From Proteus vulgaris (GTDB lineage Bacteria > Pseudomonadota > Gammaproteobacteria > Enterobacterales > Enterobacteriaceae): a stretch of 64,000 bases of DNA. Location of the stretch: positions 1,674,001-1,738,000 of the forward strand of contig LR590468.1 in the NCBI GenBank assembly GCA_901472505.1. The letters run 5' to 3'. This document shows positions 32,132 to 43,036 of the stretch, piece by piece (position 1 is the stretch's first letter; each line of letters opens with the position of its first letter). Made by a program: the position numbers and the translations under genes. The notes below the pieces were generated by a model. The model ran no database searches, was not told where the DNA came from, and saw only the letters and a program-made list of their open reading frames with translations.

Positions 32132-32158
32132 CTAAAAGAGAGTAAGGAGCTTTTATTT

Positions 32159-32959
32159 ATGTTGGCACTTTCTGTCAGGCATCCGTTTAATATTTATTAT
32201 TGGCTAATAGGCATATCATTAGTTTATATCGCCATATTAAGTTGGGTGTTGCGTTCACTTTCTATGACAGAAAGTGCACACCATATTCATCAGCAACAAG
32301 AAAATACATTATCCGTTTACCAAGTGGTATTTTCACCGCCCCAACAATCTACAGTGATACCTGAGCCGATTGAAAAAATTGAGCCTCAAGACACTGCCAT
32401 TATTTTACCGAGCGCTCAACAAGGTGAATTTGTTGAAGTACAAAAAAAGCCCCCTGAAAAAATAAAAGAAAAGCCGATACCTCTAAAACCAAAACCAATT
32501 ACACCAGTAAAAAAACAGGTGGTGCAAGAAAAAGTAGAGCCGACAGAACAGCGTGAGTTAGAAAGCCAAATAGCGCAAACGACATCAGAAGCCTCGGCAG
32601 AAAGCTTGACGCAACATACGGCAAGTTCGTTAGCAGGAAGAAGTCATGCATTAAGCGAGAAAGGGATAGGGCAAGGCGGATCTGATAATCACTATATTAG
32701 CTCACTGCGTCGAGAAATAGAGCGTCATAAACGTTACCCATCACAAGCACGTCGTATGCAACATGAAGGTCAGGTGGTGGTGAGTTTTTCACTCACATCA
32801 GAAGGTGTGATTTCAAGGGTTGAGATAGAAAGTACCTCGGGTATTTCTTCCCTTGATAATGCGGCTATTGCTGCGGTTAAACGCGTAAAACCTATAGGTC
32901 CTAAACCCGAAAACTTATTGAATCCTTTGATTGTTTCATTAGATTTCGAATTAAATTGA
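32159..32959 (+). CDS. TonB-family energy transducer
   Basis: Transmits proton-motive force from ExbBD to the adjacent receptor. It has an N-terminal cytoplasmic stub, a transmembrane helix at about residues 13-33, a Pro/Lys/Glu-rich periplasmic spacer (about 60-125: KPIPLKPKPITPVKK) and a C-terminal TonB domain (about 180-266: RYPSQARRMQHEGQVVVSF, then SGISSLDNAAIAAVKR). AGGAG lies nine bases before the ATG. It begins 27 bases after the restored receptor stop, so it is probably a dedicated TonB for this locus rather than the housekeeping copy; no exbB or exbD is nearby. Confidence 0.92.
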   Translation: MLALSVRHPFNIYYWLIGISLVYIAILSWVLRSLSMTESAHHIHQQQENTLSVYQVVFSPPQQSTVIPEPIEKIEPQDTAIILPSAQQGEFVEVQKKPPEKIKEKPIPLKPKPITPVKKQVVQEKVEPTEQRELESQIAQTTSEASAESLTQHTASSLAGRSHALSEKGIGQGGSDNHYISSLRREIERHKRYPSQARRMQHEGQVVVSFSLTSEGVISRVEIESTSGISSLDNAAIAAVKRVKPIGPKPENLLNPLIVSLDFELN

Positions 32960-32970
32960 GGATTGTCTAA

Positions 32971-33001
32971 AACACCTAAGTTTACATCGTACTTAGGTGT
33001 T
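32971..33001. terminator. Bidirectional terminator between tonB and the Cry-like gene
   Basis: AACACCTAAGT pairs with ACTTAGGTGTT across nine bases, with A/T runs on both sides, between convergent genes. Confidence 0.85.
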
Positions 33002-33016
33002 TTTTAGGAACAACTA

Positions 33017-34978
33017 TTAGAACATAACAGTAATATCTGCTAATACCGTATTCGGTTTAGAAAAGTGTAAATAGAAATAAAGATTTGATTCATTCTCATG
33101 AGTAAATAAACAATTTAATTCAAGCTGATAGGTACGAAAATAGGCTTTATTATTTGTGATAGGGTGATTAAGTAACGGCTTTATATTATAAATAATATTG
33201 TCTTGGTTAAGCCCAAGAGAAAACTCATTTGAGGCAATCAATGAACCATTAATCGCGTTACCCGTTCTTATAAACACTGATAATTGTTGTTCGTTTTCAG
33301 CTGCACACTGTAATAATATTTTCATCTTCTGAGCGGAATTTGTTTTACCTATGGGTTCTTCTGAAGGTAAGCAAAAATAGGCCTCTTGATTTAATAAAAT
33401 ACAGTTTTTACCTACCAGCATATCGCTATAACCAGATTGGGCGTTACTTAACTTTGTATCAAACCCATGATTTAAATCTAACTCATAGCTTTTTTGCGGT
33501 ACAGGTAAATGGTTTTCAGTTTCTAATAAAAGAGATGCGTAGCCATCATAAAAACGAAATATTGGTGCTGACTCTGTTAGCCAAGCGCCAGAATCATCAT
33601 GGCATTGTTTACCATTATGTCGGCTTAAATAAAGGTTTACACCATTAAAACAGTAACCTGGAATATTGAGATAGGATTTGTTCTCTCTGTTACCTTGTCC
33701 AAGAGTAAAGCTATCATTATTTACATCATCAAGCACCATATAATGTAAAGTGCCCCAAGGTGTATCAGAAATATAGCGAACAGAAGGTAAAATTTGAGAG
33801 GGCGATAAATAGGCTTTATTACTATCTGGTGTGAAGAATGTTCTTGTTTTCACGACATCTTGGTTATCACCCGTCACACCATAACAGCCTTCATATTGAA
33901 AACTATCGGCCACTTTTTCAACGCTGAAATAGTTGTGTTTAATGCGAATAATGGCATCAATATGGGAATACGTTTCGATACTTTGCAACATTGATGTTCG
34001 GTGTAATATGTCTTTTCCTATATCAAAATAAGCGTTGTAATAACTGATTTTTGGATCATGACTATAGTCATTTCCATATAACTCTAAGCTATTCCAGCGA
34101 GAAAATGGGGTATTTAACTCAATGGCAAAACTTCGTTTTACCCAAGTCTGATAAAAAGAGAGGCCGGAGGTATAGATACCAGATAAAAAAGTATTACTTT
34201 TATTGTAATCATCTTTAAATATCCCAGAGGTTTGCTGATAAATTGCAGTATGAATTTCACGATTGAACTTATCTATACTTTCTCTTAATGTTCTTAAATT
34301 ACTTTTAAAGTAATTATCACTTAATCCTAGGCTATCTTTATTGGTCAGAATATCGCAGTGTGCTGCAACAAAAAGTGCGCAACAATGGCAGTAAAAAGGG
34401 AGTCCTGCTGATTGTGCTAAATTTAAAACTAGCGGTTGTTGAGAAATAACCGTCGTAATAACATCATCGAAACGGTTTAGTACTTGTTCTTGTAAGTCTT
34501 TTTTTTGTTGCTCAGAATAATTCGCGTTAGGATCAAGATAACGGGAGAGAGTATCAGAAAATAGTTGGTAAACATCAGAAATTCCTTCCGTAGTTAACTT
34601 GATAATTTTGACATTATTGTCAGTAATTTTTGCATCAATAATATGAGAGACATGTTCAATAATCTGGTCAGCGAGAGATCTATCTTTCATATTTTTATTC
34701 ATCATATTAAAGAGCGCTGAAGTGACTTTGGATAATACACCGCCAACAACAGGTACTAAGCCAATAATATGTCCAATAACTGTTTGTCCGACAATAATGG
34801 GGGCATTGAGTGGATCTTGTTCATTAAATTTATCTACAATTGTAGGCAATACATTACTGTTACGATTAATCATATCTAACATACCATCTTGTAATTCTTG
34901 ATAATCGATACAATGTAATTGCTGTGTAGCGGGTAATGATGACGGACTCATGGCGATTTTTAATGGGTTTAAATGCAT
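33017..34978 (-). CDS. Cry delta-endotoxin-like pore-forming protein (putative)
   Basis: A 653-residue protein without a signal peptide. Residues about 35-270 resemble domain I of three-domain Cry toxins. A hydrophobic helix pair (residues 58-90: APIIVGQTVIGHIIGLVPVV) is followed by EHVSHIIDAKI (108-118), a pattern like the Cry helix with HVExLIDxKI, then long amphipathic helices and a Phe-Tyr-Cys-rich central helix (about 193-210), which would be the buried pore helix. The remainder is beta-rich with WxSLELYGND and NIPGYCFNG segments, possibly receptor-binding domains. It follows the phosphoesterase gene by 21 bases with AAGGAG before the ATG. Toxicity and target are inference; insect or nematode hosts would fit other Morganellaceae. 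Confidence 0.65.
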   Translation of the reverse strand: MHLNPLKIAMSPSSLPATQQLHCIDYQELQDGMLDMINRNSNVLPTIVDKFNEQDPLNAPIIVGQTVIGHIIGLVPVVGGVLSKVTSALFNMMNKNMKDRSLADQIIEHVSHIIDAKITDNNVKIIKLTTEGISDVYQLFSDTLSRYLDPNANYSEQQKKDLQEQVLNRFDDVITTVISQQPLVLNLAQSAGLPFYCHCCALFVAAHCDILTNKDSLGLSDNYFKSNLRTLRESIDKFNREIHTAIYQQTSGIFKDDYNKSNTFLSGIYTSGLSFYQTWVKRSFAIELNTPFSRWNSLELYGNDYSHDPKISYYNAYFDIGKDILHRTSMLQSIETYSHIDAIIRIKHNYFSVEKVADSFQYEGCYGVTGDNQDVVKTRTFFTPDSNKAYLSPSQILPSVRYISDTPWGTLHYMVLDDVNNDSFTLGQGNRENKSYLNIPGYCFNGVNLYLSRHNGKQCHDDSGAWLTESAPIFRFYDGYASLLLETENHLPVPQKSYELDLNHGFDTKLSNAQSGYSDMLVGKNCILLNQEAYFCLPSEEPIGKTNSAQKMKILLQCAAENEQQLSVFIRTGNAINGSLIASNEFSLGLNQDNIIYNIKPLLNHPITNNKAYFRTYQLELNCLFTHENESNLYFYLHFSKPNTVLADITVMF

Positions 34979-34999
34979 AACTGAAGCTCCTTATTTGAA

Positions 35000-35929
35000 C
35001 TAATTCCAATGCTCGATTAATTCGGGTTGCCCTGATAATCCGTTATAAACCGCAATAGAAAATTGAGAGCCCCGGATGTCGACAGATAAGTAATCGCCTT
35101 TAAATAAAGCGCCACTGTTATAAACAGGAATATCACCAAAGATCTCACTTCCTCCATAGCGATTATCCTGCCCAACATAATGGGTATGACCAACAAATAC
35201 AGCTTTCACACCATAATGCTCAAGCATGTATTTAAAGAATGAGAGTTCCTCTTGTGAAGAGTTTTCAGGAAAGTGTTGGTTACCATCATGAAAGTTTAAC
35301 ACGATGGTTTTATTACGATTTCTTGCTTGAATTAAATCTTTTTCTAACCAATCAATTGAATCGGTGACTGTAATTGTGGATGCAGCCCAGTGATCAAGCA
35401 CGACATGATAGGTAGGATAGTTTTGTAATTGTACAAAATGAATATCACCATACTCCCAAGAATAGGCTTTACTGCCGGAATATTCGCTACTATCAGCTCT
35501 AAAGTTTTCAGAAGTTGCATAATGTTGATATTCTTCAATACGGTAGTGCATATCAAATACCATGCCACGAGCACAGGCATTCATACTGTAATCAGAATTA
35601 CCAGGCTCAGCGCAATCACCAACATTATTTTGATAGTCATGGTTACCAAGACCGACATAGGTGTTAAATCCTAATGGGGATGGGGCAAAAAGAGAACGAA
35701 AACTTTCTCGTTGGTAACGACGACCGAATTCAGTTAAATCACCATTGATAATGCCAAAAGCAAATGATTTCTCATGGTGTAATAATTTGATGCTATCTCT
35801 GACTTTTCTAACGGTAGATCCCCAACGGTCTTGGTCATTATTGGGGTCGTTATTATCTAGATCCAGTCGCCAAGGTTGAGGGTCGGACATGACGATAATG
35901 TTGTAATCTGTCGATTTTGGGGATGTCAT
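35000..35929 (-). CDS. Calcineurin-like metallophosphoesterase
   Basis: A 309-residue metallophosphoesterase with all five metal-site blocks, in slightly variant form: SDPQ at Asp16-Gln18 (DxQ rather than DxH), GDLTE at 63-67, GNHDY at 95-99, FHDG around His214 and GHTH at 247-250. No signal peptide is visible. DxQ variants are known in CPPED1-like and similar phosphatases. Two cysteine-containing insertions lie between the third and fourth blocks. It is the first gene of a two-gene operon with the Cry-like gene, so it may modify, activate or assist that protein; the substrate is unknown. The ribosome site is AAGGAA. Confidence 0.85.
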   Translation of the reverse strand: MTSPKSTDYNIIVMSDPQPWRLDLDNNDPNNDQDRWGSTVRKVRDSIKLLHHEKSFAFGIINGDLTEFGRRYQRESFRSLFAPSPLGFNTYVGLGNHDYQNNVGDCAEPGNSDYSMNACARGMVFDMHYRIEEYQHYATSENFRADSSEYSGSKAYSWEYGDIHFVQLQNYPTYHVVLDHWAASTITVTDSIDWLEKDLIQARNRNKTIVLNFHDGNQHFPENSSQEELSFFKYMLEHYGVKAVFVGHTHYVGQDNRYGGSEIFGDIPVYNSGALFKGDYLSVDIRGSQFSIAVYNGLSGQPELIEHWN

Positions 35930-36078
35930 TTCTATATTCCTTTTTACTGAAGTTGAGGACCTCCTTTTTGACTCAATAGATAAATAACTACAATTTCAAA
36001 GTTTGTTAGTAATATATGGAAAAATAAAAAGCAATACTTTATTAATGCGTACCGCTTTTTATTTATATGATAAAAGAA

Positions 36079-36546
36079 TTAAATTACATTTTTTTGTGAT
36101 TTATTTGCAATCCAAAGTCCACTCATTTTCATGGCATAACCAAATAAAACACCGACAATTAATGAAGGGATAGTTTGAGGGAGAAGATCCCCTTGAGCGG
36201 CAAATAGAGTGCATGCTCCAATAAATGTCCCTGGGATATAAGCAAGCAGAGCGCTTTTGGCTTGAATACACATCACGAAGGCAATCACACCCGTTACGGC
36301 ATAACCAAAAATAGAGATATCATTAAATACTTGGCTACCATAAATAATCGCTAATGCCCAAATAATGCCACTCATAATGGTTGCTATAGTGACAACTAAC
36401 CCTTTAATGCCTTCTTTAGGGTAAGCGAAATAAGCAGTACAACCTAAGAAACCAGCCCAGCTTAATAAACCAAATTGATTGGCAATAAATGCCCAAATGG
36501 CAGAAAGAATGCCTGTTGTCAGCGCAGTAAAATAAAGCGTTCTCAC
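36079..36546 (-). CDS. DUF1097 (YcdZ-like) inner-membrane protein
   Basis: A 155-residue, very hydrophobic protein with about five transmembrane helices and a short polar C-terminus (NKSQKNVI). The pattern YFAYPKEGIKGL and the GTFIGACTLFAAQGD segment fit the DUF1097 family, whose function is unknown. The start is a GTG at 36546. It stands alone; nothing nearby indicates a role. Confidence 0.7.
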   Translation of the reverse strand: MRTLYFTALTTGILSAIWAFIANQFGLLSWAGFLGCTAYFAYPKEGIKGLVVTIATIMSGIIWALAIIYGSQVFNDISIFGYAVTGVIAFVMCIQAKSALLAYIPGTFIGACTLFAAQGDLLPQTIPSLIVGVLFGYAMKMSGLWIANKSQKNVI

Positions 36547-37008
36547 GATAGACTCTTAAATATAAGGGGGATATTTATCCAGTTAACTAAAGGCGAAGTT
36601 TATCATTCTTGTGGACTGCTAATCTATATTTAGATCATAAAAAAGCACAATTAATAAAGGTATTAATACATACTTTAGATATTGATTTTATTAAAAATAG
36701 AAAAAATAAAAAGTAAACGATTGCGTAATTAAATTTGAATGAACGTATTTTCAAGCGTCTCTGCTATTAATTTATAAAATCATCTGGGTATTAATAAGAA
36801 AGAATAAAAAGGTATTTTATATAAAGCATAAAAGCGAAATTGTTTATATGAACTATTGTTCTTTAATAATTAATATGAGTCGTTTTTGGCTAAACAGTCA
36901 GAAATGACGGCGTTATTTTTAAGAGAAATGGTAGCGTGTAAATCTTAGCTTACCTGTTATAACCGGTAATGCAGAAATGACACGCTATAGGTGGTAGAAA
37001 ATAGAAGG
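36547..37008. other. Intergenic region with a nested palindrome downstream of mnmE
   Basis: 462 AT-rich bases without a credible gene. Near the mnmE end there is a near-perfect 20-base palindrome, TTACCTGTTATAACCGGTAA (36950-36969), enclosed by a second inverted repeat, TAGCGTGT (36932-36939) and ACACGCTA (36980-36987). As RNA this would form a large hairpin after mnmE. Confidence 0.6.
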
Positions 37009-38372
37009 TTACTTCCCGATACAGAAACTAGAGAAAATACGACCTAATAAATCATCTGAAGTAAATTCACCCGTGATTTCACTTAAGGCTTGTTGAGCAA
37101 GTCTTAATTCTTCTGCTAATAACTCACCCGATTTTGCATAAACCAATTGTTCATGACCTTGGCGTAAATGTTCTGCCGCGGTATTTAAGGCTTGCAAGTG
37201 GCGACGACGAGCCAAGAAACCACCTTCAGTATTACTATTAAAGCCCATCGCTTCTTTTAGGTGATCGCGCAGTAATTCGATACCCATACCATCACGGGCG
37301 GATAAGCGGATCATTGGGTAGTTACCTTGTGCCGTGATCTCGACATTTTCACCGGTCAGATCGGATTTGTTACGAATAACAGTAACAGGCAAGGTATTTG
37401 GTAAACGAGCCATAAATTCAGGCCAGATATCTTCAGGCGCTGTTGCATCGGTTGTGGTGCTATCAACCATAAATAGTACTCTGTCTGCTTGCTCAATCTC
37501 TTTCCAAGCACGTTCAATACCTATGCGTTCAACTTCATCACTTGCTTCACGTAAGCCTGCAGTATCGATAATATGCAATGGCATACCATCAATATGAATA
37601 TGTTCGCGCAATACATCACGAGTCGTTCCCGCAATATCTGTGACAATGGCGGCTTCTCTGCCAGCTAAGGCGTTTAATAGGCTCGATTTACCTGCATTAG
37701 GGCGACCTGCAATAACGACTTTCATCCCTTCGCGTAATAAGCTACCTTGGCGAGCCTGAGCGCGAACATCATCTAATTCAGCAATAACGGCGTTAAGTTT
37801 TCCTTCGATGATACCGTCAGAAAGAAAATCTATCTCTTCGTCTGGGAAATCAATAGCTGCTTCAACATAGATACGTAGATGAGTTAATGACTCCACCATC
37901 TCGTTAATATGAGAGGAAAATGTACCTTGTAGAGAATTAATTGCTGAACGGGCGGCTTGTTCTGAGCTGGCATCAATTAGATCAGCAATCGCTTCTGCTT
38001 GTGCTAAATCGAGTTTGTCATTTAAAAAAGCACGTTCAGAAAATTCCCCCGGTTTGCAATACGCACACCTGGGATCTGCAAAATACGTTTTAGTAATAAA
38101 TCCAGAATAATCGGACCACCATGGCCTTGTAGCTCTAAAACATCTTCACCCGTAAATGAGTTTGGGTTAGGAAAGAAAAGAGCGATACCCTGATCAAGTA
38201 CTGAGTTGTCATCATTGCGAAATGGCAGGTAATCGGCATAACGTGGTTTAGGCAACTTACCTAAAACAGTTTGCGCCACAAGGGCCGCTTTGGGGCCAGA
38301 AACGCGTAGGATACCGACACCGCCTCTTCCCGGAGGTGTGGCCTGAGCGACGATAGTATCAGTGCTATGCAT
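37009..38372 (-). CDS. mnmE: tRNA modification GTPase MnmE, frameshifted
   Basis: With MnmG it installs the (carboxymethyl)aminomethyl group at wobble uridine 34 of several tRNAs. An N-terminal tetrahydrofolate-binding domain (residues 1-118: [20 protein letters not shown]) is followed by a helical domain and a G domain ([17 protein letters not shown]) and ends with the invariant FCIGK. The frame breaks near 38055, where RIAN is followed by RGNF instead of PGEF; one C added to the CC run (AACCCGGGGG) restores PGEFSERAF and a 454-residue protein of normal length. It sits next to yidC, the usual order in enterobacteria. Confidence 0.95.
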
Positions 38373-38415
38373 GGTGTACTCGCTTAATCAGAATAATCAT
38401 ATCAATATAAAAACA

Positions 38416-38441
38416 GAAGGCGGTCATTGTAGACCGCCTTC
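38416..38441 (-). terminator. Intrinsic terminator after yidC
   Basis: GAAGGCGGTC pairs with GACCGCCTTC across six bases, and on the minus strand it is followed by TGTTTTTATA. It lies 60 bases past the yidC stop, before mnmE. Confidence 0.85.
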
Positions 38442-38501
38442 GCTATTTTATGTCACTTTCCTTTGAATGTAACCAAGGAAGAGGTTTTTCCTCATGAGAC
38501 T

Positions 38502-40143
38502 TTATTTTTTGTCTCTACTGTGTAAGCCACGTTTTTCCAGGCCGCGGTAAATTAACTGCTGCTGGATGATGGTCACTAAGTTACTGACGATATAGTACAG
38601 AACCAGACCTGATGGGAACCACAGGAAGAATACGGTAAACACAACTGGCATAAAGGTCATGATTTTTTGTTGCATCGGATCAGTCACTGCTGTTGGCGAC
38701 AGTTTCTGAATGATGAACATTGTTACACCCATTAATAATGGCAGGATGTAGTACGGATCTTGTGCAGACAAGTCTTGGATCCATAACATGAATGGCGCAT
38801 GACGTAATTCAACTGAGCCCATCAGCATGTAATACAACGCAAGGAAGATTGGCATCTGGATAATTAGTGGTAAACAACCCCCCAGAGGATTCACTTTCTC
38901 TTGTTTGTATAACGCCATCATTTCTTGGCTCATACGTTGTTTGTCATCACCAATACGTTCACGCAGTGCAGCCAGTTTGGGTTGCAATAAACGCATTTTC
39001 GCCATGGAGGTGTACTGCGCTTTGGTCAGCGGGTACATGATACCACGAACGATAAAGGTGATCATGATGATGGAGAAGCCCCAGTTACCGATAAAGCTGT
39101 GAAGGAATTTCAGCAGTTTAAACAGTGGCTGAGAGATAAACCATAACCAACCGTAGTCTACAGATAGGTCTAAATGTGGCGCGATAGCGGACATTTCTGA
39201 CTGAATTTCAGGGCCAACCCATAATGTAGAAGTGATATCCGCTGTACTATTGGGAGCAATAGTGACAGGTGCTGATTTATAACCAATCAGAGCAATAGAT
39301 TTATTTTCTAAAGTAATAGAGTAGAAGTTATTGTTCTGACTATCTTTAGATGGGATCCATGCTGTTGCGAAGTATTGTTGTAACATCGCAACCCCAACCA
39401 TTATTTGTGGTTATAGATAAGTTTTTATCTTCGATATCACCAAAACTATATTTTTTATAGTTGGTTTCGTCTGAGGAGTATGCCGCACCACGATAAGTGT
39501 GTAGCGCAAAGTTGCTGCTACCCGTATCGCGACTTTCTGGCAATTTAACAGATTGTTTTAACTGACCATAGAAGTTCATTGTCAGTGTCTTATCTGTTGT
39601 ATTCTCAATTTTGTATTCAATACCGATATCGTACTGGCCTTTTTTCAGAATGAAGGTTTTGACGAATTTTACGCCTTCTTCATTCACAAAAGTCATAGGT
39701 ACACGTAATTCATCTTGATTTTCACCAAGTACGAAGTCGTTTTTATCAGCACTATAAATTGGGCGAGATTTCTGATCTGGGCCATCAGGGCCGATTAAGC
39801 CACTTTGAGCCTGATACAGGAATTGAGGTGTAGTTTCCAGTAAACGGAAAGGTGTCTGTGAATTAAGCTCGGCGGGATAGGCTAACAAATCAGCCTCATC
39901 GATTGTACCGCCCTGAGTATTGATACTAAGATCAAGTACATCAGTTTTTACGGTAATCAATTTTGCCTGCTCATTGCTGTTACCAGTTACAGCAAGACTA
40001 TCACTACTCGGCATGTCCGCTTGTTGCGAGATCTGAGTGGTAGTGGTGGTGTTTTGTGAAACTTTATCACCCTCCCACTGCTGCCAGATCAGGAAAGAAA
40101 CGAACAGCAAAGCGATGAATAGAAGATTGCGTTGCGAATCCAT
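38502..40143 (-). CDS. yidC: Membrane protein insertase YidC, frameshifted
   Basis: Essential inner-membrane insertase acting alone or with SecYEG. An N-terminal helix ([19 protein letters not shown]) is followed by the large periplasmic beta domain and five C-terminal helices carrying the conserved core ([42 protein letters not shown]). The frame breaks near 39401, where the sequence reads TTGGGGTTGCG; removing one G gives [16 protein letters not shown] and a 546-residue protein, against 548 in E. coli. Because the gene is essential, a consensus error is much more likely than a true mutation. It lies just after yidD and rnpA. Confidence 0.96.
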
Positions 40144-40145
40144 CG

Positions 40146-40406
40146 TTAATTTTCTCTGTTATCGTCGTTTTTTCTAGGTGGGACAGGATCATCACCACCT
40201 TCGTGTAAAGGGTGGCATTTTAATATGCGTTTCACTGTTAACCAACTACCTTTTATCATTCCAAACCTGCGCAATGCCTCAATTCCATAATGAGAGCACG
40301 TAGGATTAAAACGACAACGAGGCCCCAACAGAGGACTAATCCCCAGTTGATAGCCCCTAATCAGCAAGATCAGGATTTTTGAGCCAAGCGACAATGACGA
40401 CGCCAT
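40146..40406 (-). CDS. yidD: Membrane protein insertion efficiency factor YidD
   Basis: Small 86-residue protein thought to help YidC-dependent membrane insertion. It carries the family signature [28 protein letters not shown] in segments, with the conserved cysteines, and [13 protein letters not shown] near the end. It overlaps rnpA by 37 bases and ends two bases before yidC, the standard arrangement. Confidence 0.95.
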   Translation of the reverse strand: MASSLSLGSKILILLIRGYQLGISPLLGPRCRFNPTCSHYGIEALRRFGMIKGSWLTVKRILKCHPLHEGGDDPVPPRKNDDNREN

Positions 40407-40729
40407 AATTTACCCAACACTTCCGTCAATTGGTGGTTATCAAGTTCAGCAACCCCTTTTCTTACTAATAACACAAAATCCATCGGCGGTAATTCATGCT
40501 GATGTAAACGAAAGTATTCACGGGCTAATCGTTTAATACGATTACGCTCATGAGCACGTTTAACGTTTTTCTTTGCGATAGTTAGACCGATGCGGGGATG
40601 CCCCAGCTCATTCTGGCGACCCAAAATAGTAACTTCTGGTGAACTCGCGCGTTGTGGTTGCTGGAAAACAAAATTGAAATGCTTGGGAGTTAACAAACGT
40701 AACTCCCTTGGAAAAGCGAGCTTAACCAC
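40370..40729 (-). CDS. rnpA: Ribonuclease P protein component
   Basis: Protein subunit of RNase P, which matures tRNA 5' ends. The 119-residue basic protein starts at GTG 40729 ([10 protein letters not shown]) and has the RNA-binding signature [18 protein letters not shown]. The order rpmH-rnpA-yidD-yidC is conserved. Confidence 0.97.
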   Translation of the reverse strand: MVKLAFPRELRLLTPKHFNFVFQQPQRASSPEVTILGRQNELGHPRIGLTIAKKNVKRAHERNRIKRLAREYFRLHQHELPPMDFVLLVRKGVAELDNHQLTEVLGKLWRRHCRLAQKS

Positions 40730-40746
40730 GGAATGGTTAGCTTTTA

Positions 40747-41631
<885 letters not shown>

Positions 41632-43032
41632 GTGTCACTTTCGCTTTGGCAGCATTGTCTTGCCCGATTGCAGGATGAGTTACCTGCCACTGAATTTAGT
41701 ATGTGGATACGTCCCTTGCAGGCAGAACTAAGCGATAATACGCTGGCGCTGTATGCACCTAATCGTTTTGTTTTAGATTGGGTGAGAGAAAAATACATTA
41801 ATAATATCAACGCATTACTAGTGGATTTTTGTGGTTCTGAAGTCCCTTCCCTACGTTTTGAAGTGGGTAATAAACCGGTATCAACACGGACAACGGAAAG
41901 TATTCCTAAAGCTGTTGTGCATCCGACAGTCAATACGGCACCCACGTATAGTCAGTCTGTTCGCCCTAGCTGGGATAATCAACCCGCATCTCAACTGCCT
42001 GAGCTTAATTATCGTTCGAACGTTAACCCAAAACATAAATTTGATAACTTTGTTGAAGGTAAATCAAACCAGTTAGCAAGAGCTGCCGCGAGACAAGTTG
42101 CTGATAATCCTGGTGGTGCTTATAACCCACTTTTTTTATATGGTGGAACTGGGCTGGGTAAAACGCACTTGTTGCATGCTGTAGGTAACAGCATTATGGA
42201 ACGTAAAGCAAATGCAAAAGTGGTTTATATGCATTCTGAGCGTTTCGTTCAAGATATGGTTAAAGCGTTACAAAATAATGCGATAGAAGACTTTAAACGC
42301 TATTACCGTTCTGTGGATGCGCTATTGATTGATGATATTCAATTTTTTGCCAATAAAGAGCGTTCACAAGAAGAATTTTTTCATACCTTTAACGCATTGT
42401 TAGAGGGTAATCAGCAAATTATTTTAACATCAGACCGTTATCCGAAAGAGATAAACGGTGTTGAAGATAGATTAAAATCACGCTTTGGTTGGGGATTAAC
42501 GGTGGCGATTGAGCCACCTGAACTTGAAACTCGAGTGGCGATTTTGATGAAAAAAGCGGATGAAAACCAAATTCAGTTACCTGACGAAGTGGCCTTTTTT
42601 ATTGCCAAAAGACTTCGTTCTAACGTCCGTGAGCTTGAAGGTGCATTAAACCGAGTGATTGCAAACGCGAATTTTACAGGTCGTGCGATTACTATCGACT
42701 TTGTACGTGAAGCATTACGTGATTTGCTCGCTCTACAGGAAAAATTAGTCACTATCGATAATATTCAAAAAACAGTTGCTGAATATTATAAAATTAAAGT
42801 TGCTGATTTACTGTCAAAGCGGAGATCCCGATCGGTTGCCCGTCCGAGGCAAATGGCAATGGCGCTGGCAAAGGAACTCACAAACCACAGCTTGCCTGAA
42901 ATCGGGGATGCCTTTGGTGGTCGTGATCATACAACTGTTCTTCATGCATGCCGAAAAATAGAGCAATTGCGTGAAGAAAGTCACGATATCAAAGAAGATT
43001 TTTCTAACTTAATCAGAACATTATCATCCTAG
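41632..43032 (+). CDS. dnaA: Chromosomal replication initiator protein DnaA
   Basis: AAA+ initiator that binds DnaA boxes at oriC. The start is GTG 41632, seven bases after GGGGAG. N-terminal domain I ([19 protein letters not shown]) and a variable linker are followed by the AAA+ core with Walker [10 protein letters not shown] and Walker B LLIDDIQF. The C-terminal DNA-binding helix-turn-helix has the signature [18 protein letters not shown]. Length 466. It starts the dnaA-dnaN-recF-gyrB operon. Confidence 0.98.
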   Translation: MSLSLWQHCLARLQDELPATEFSMWIRPLQAELSDNTLALYAPNRFVLDWVREKYINNINALLVDFCGSEVPSLRFEVGNKPVSTRTTESIPKAVVHPTVNTAPTYSQSVRPSWDNQPASQLPELNYRSNVNPKHKFDNFVEGKSNQLARAAARQVADNPGGAYNPLFLYGGTGLGKTHLLHAVGNSIMERKANAKVVYMHSERFVQDMVKALQNNAIEDFKRYYRSVDALLIDDIQFFANKERSQEEFFHTFNALLEGNQQIILTSDRYPKEINGVEDRLKSRFGWGLTVAIEPPELETRVAILMKKADENQIQLPDEVAFFIAKRLRSNVRELEGALNRVIANANFTGRAITIDFVREALRDLLALQEKLVTIDNIQKTVAEYYKIKVADLLSKRRSRSVARPRQMAMALAKELTNHSLPEIGDAFGGRDHTTVLHACRKIEQLREESHDIKEDFSNLIRTLSS

Positions 43033-43036
43033 CGCT

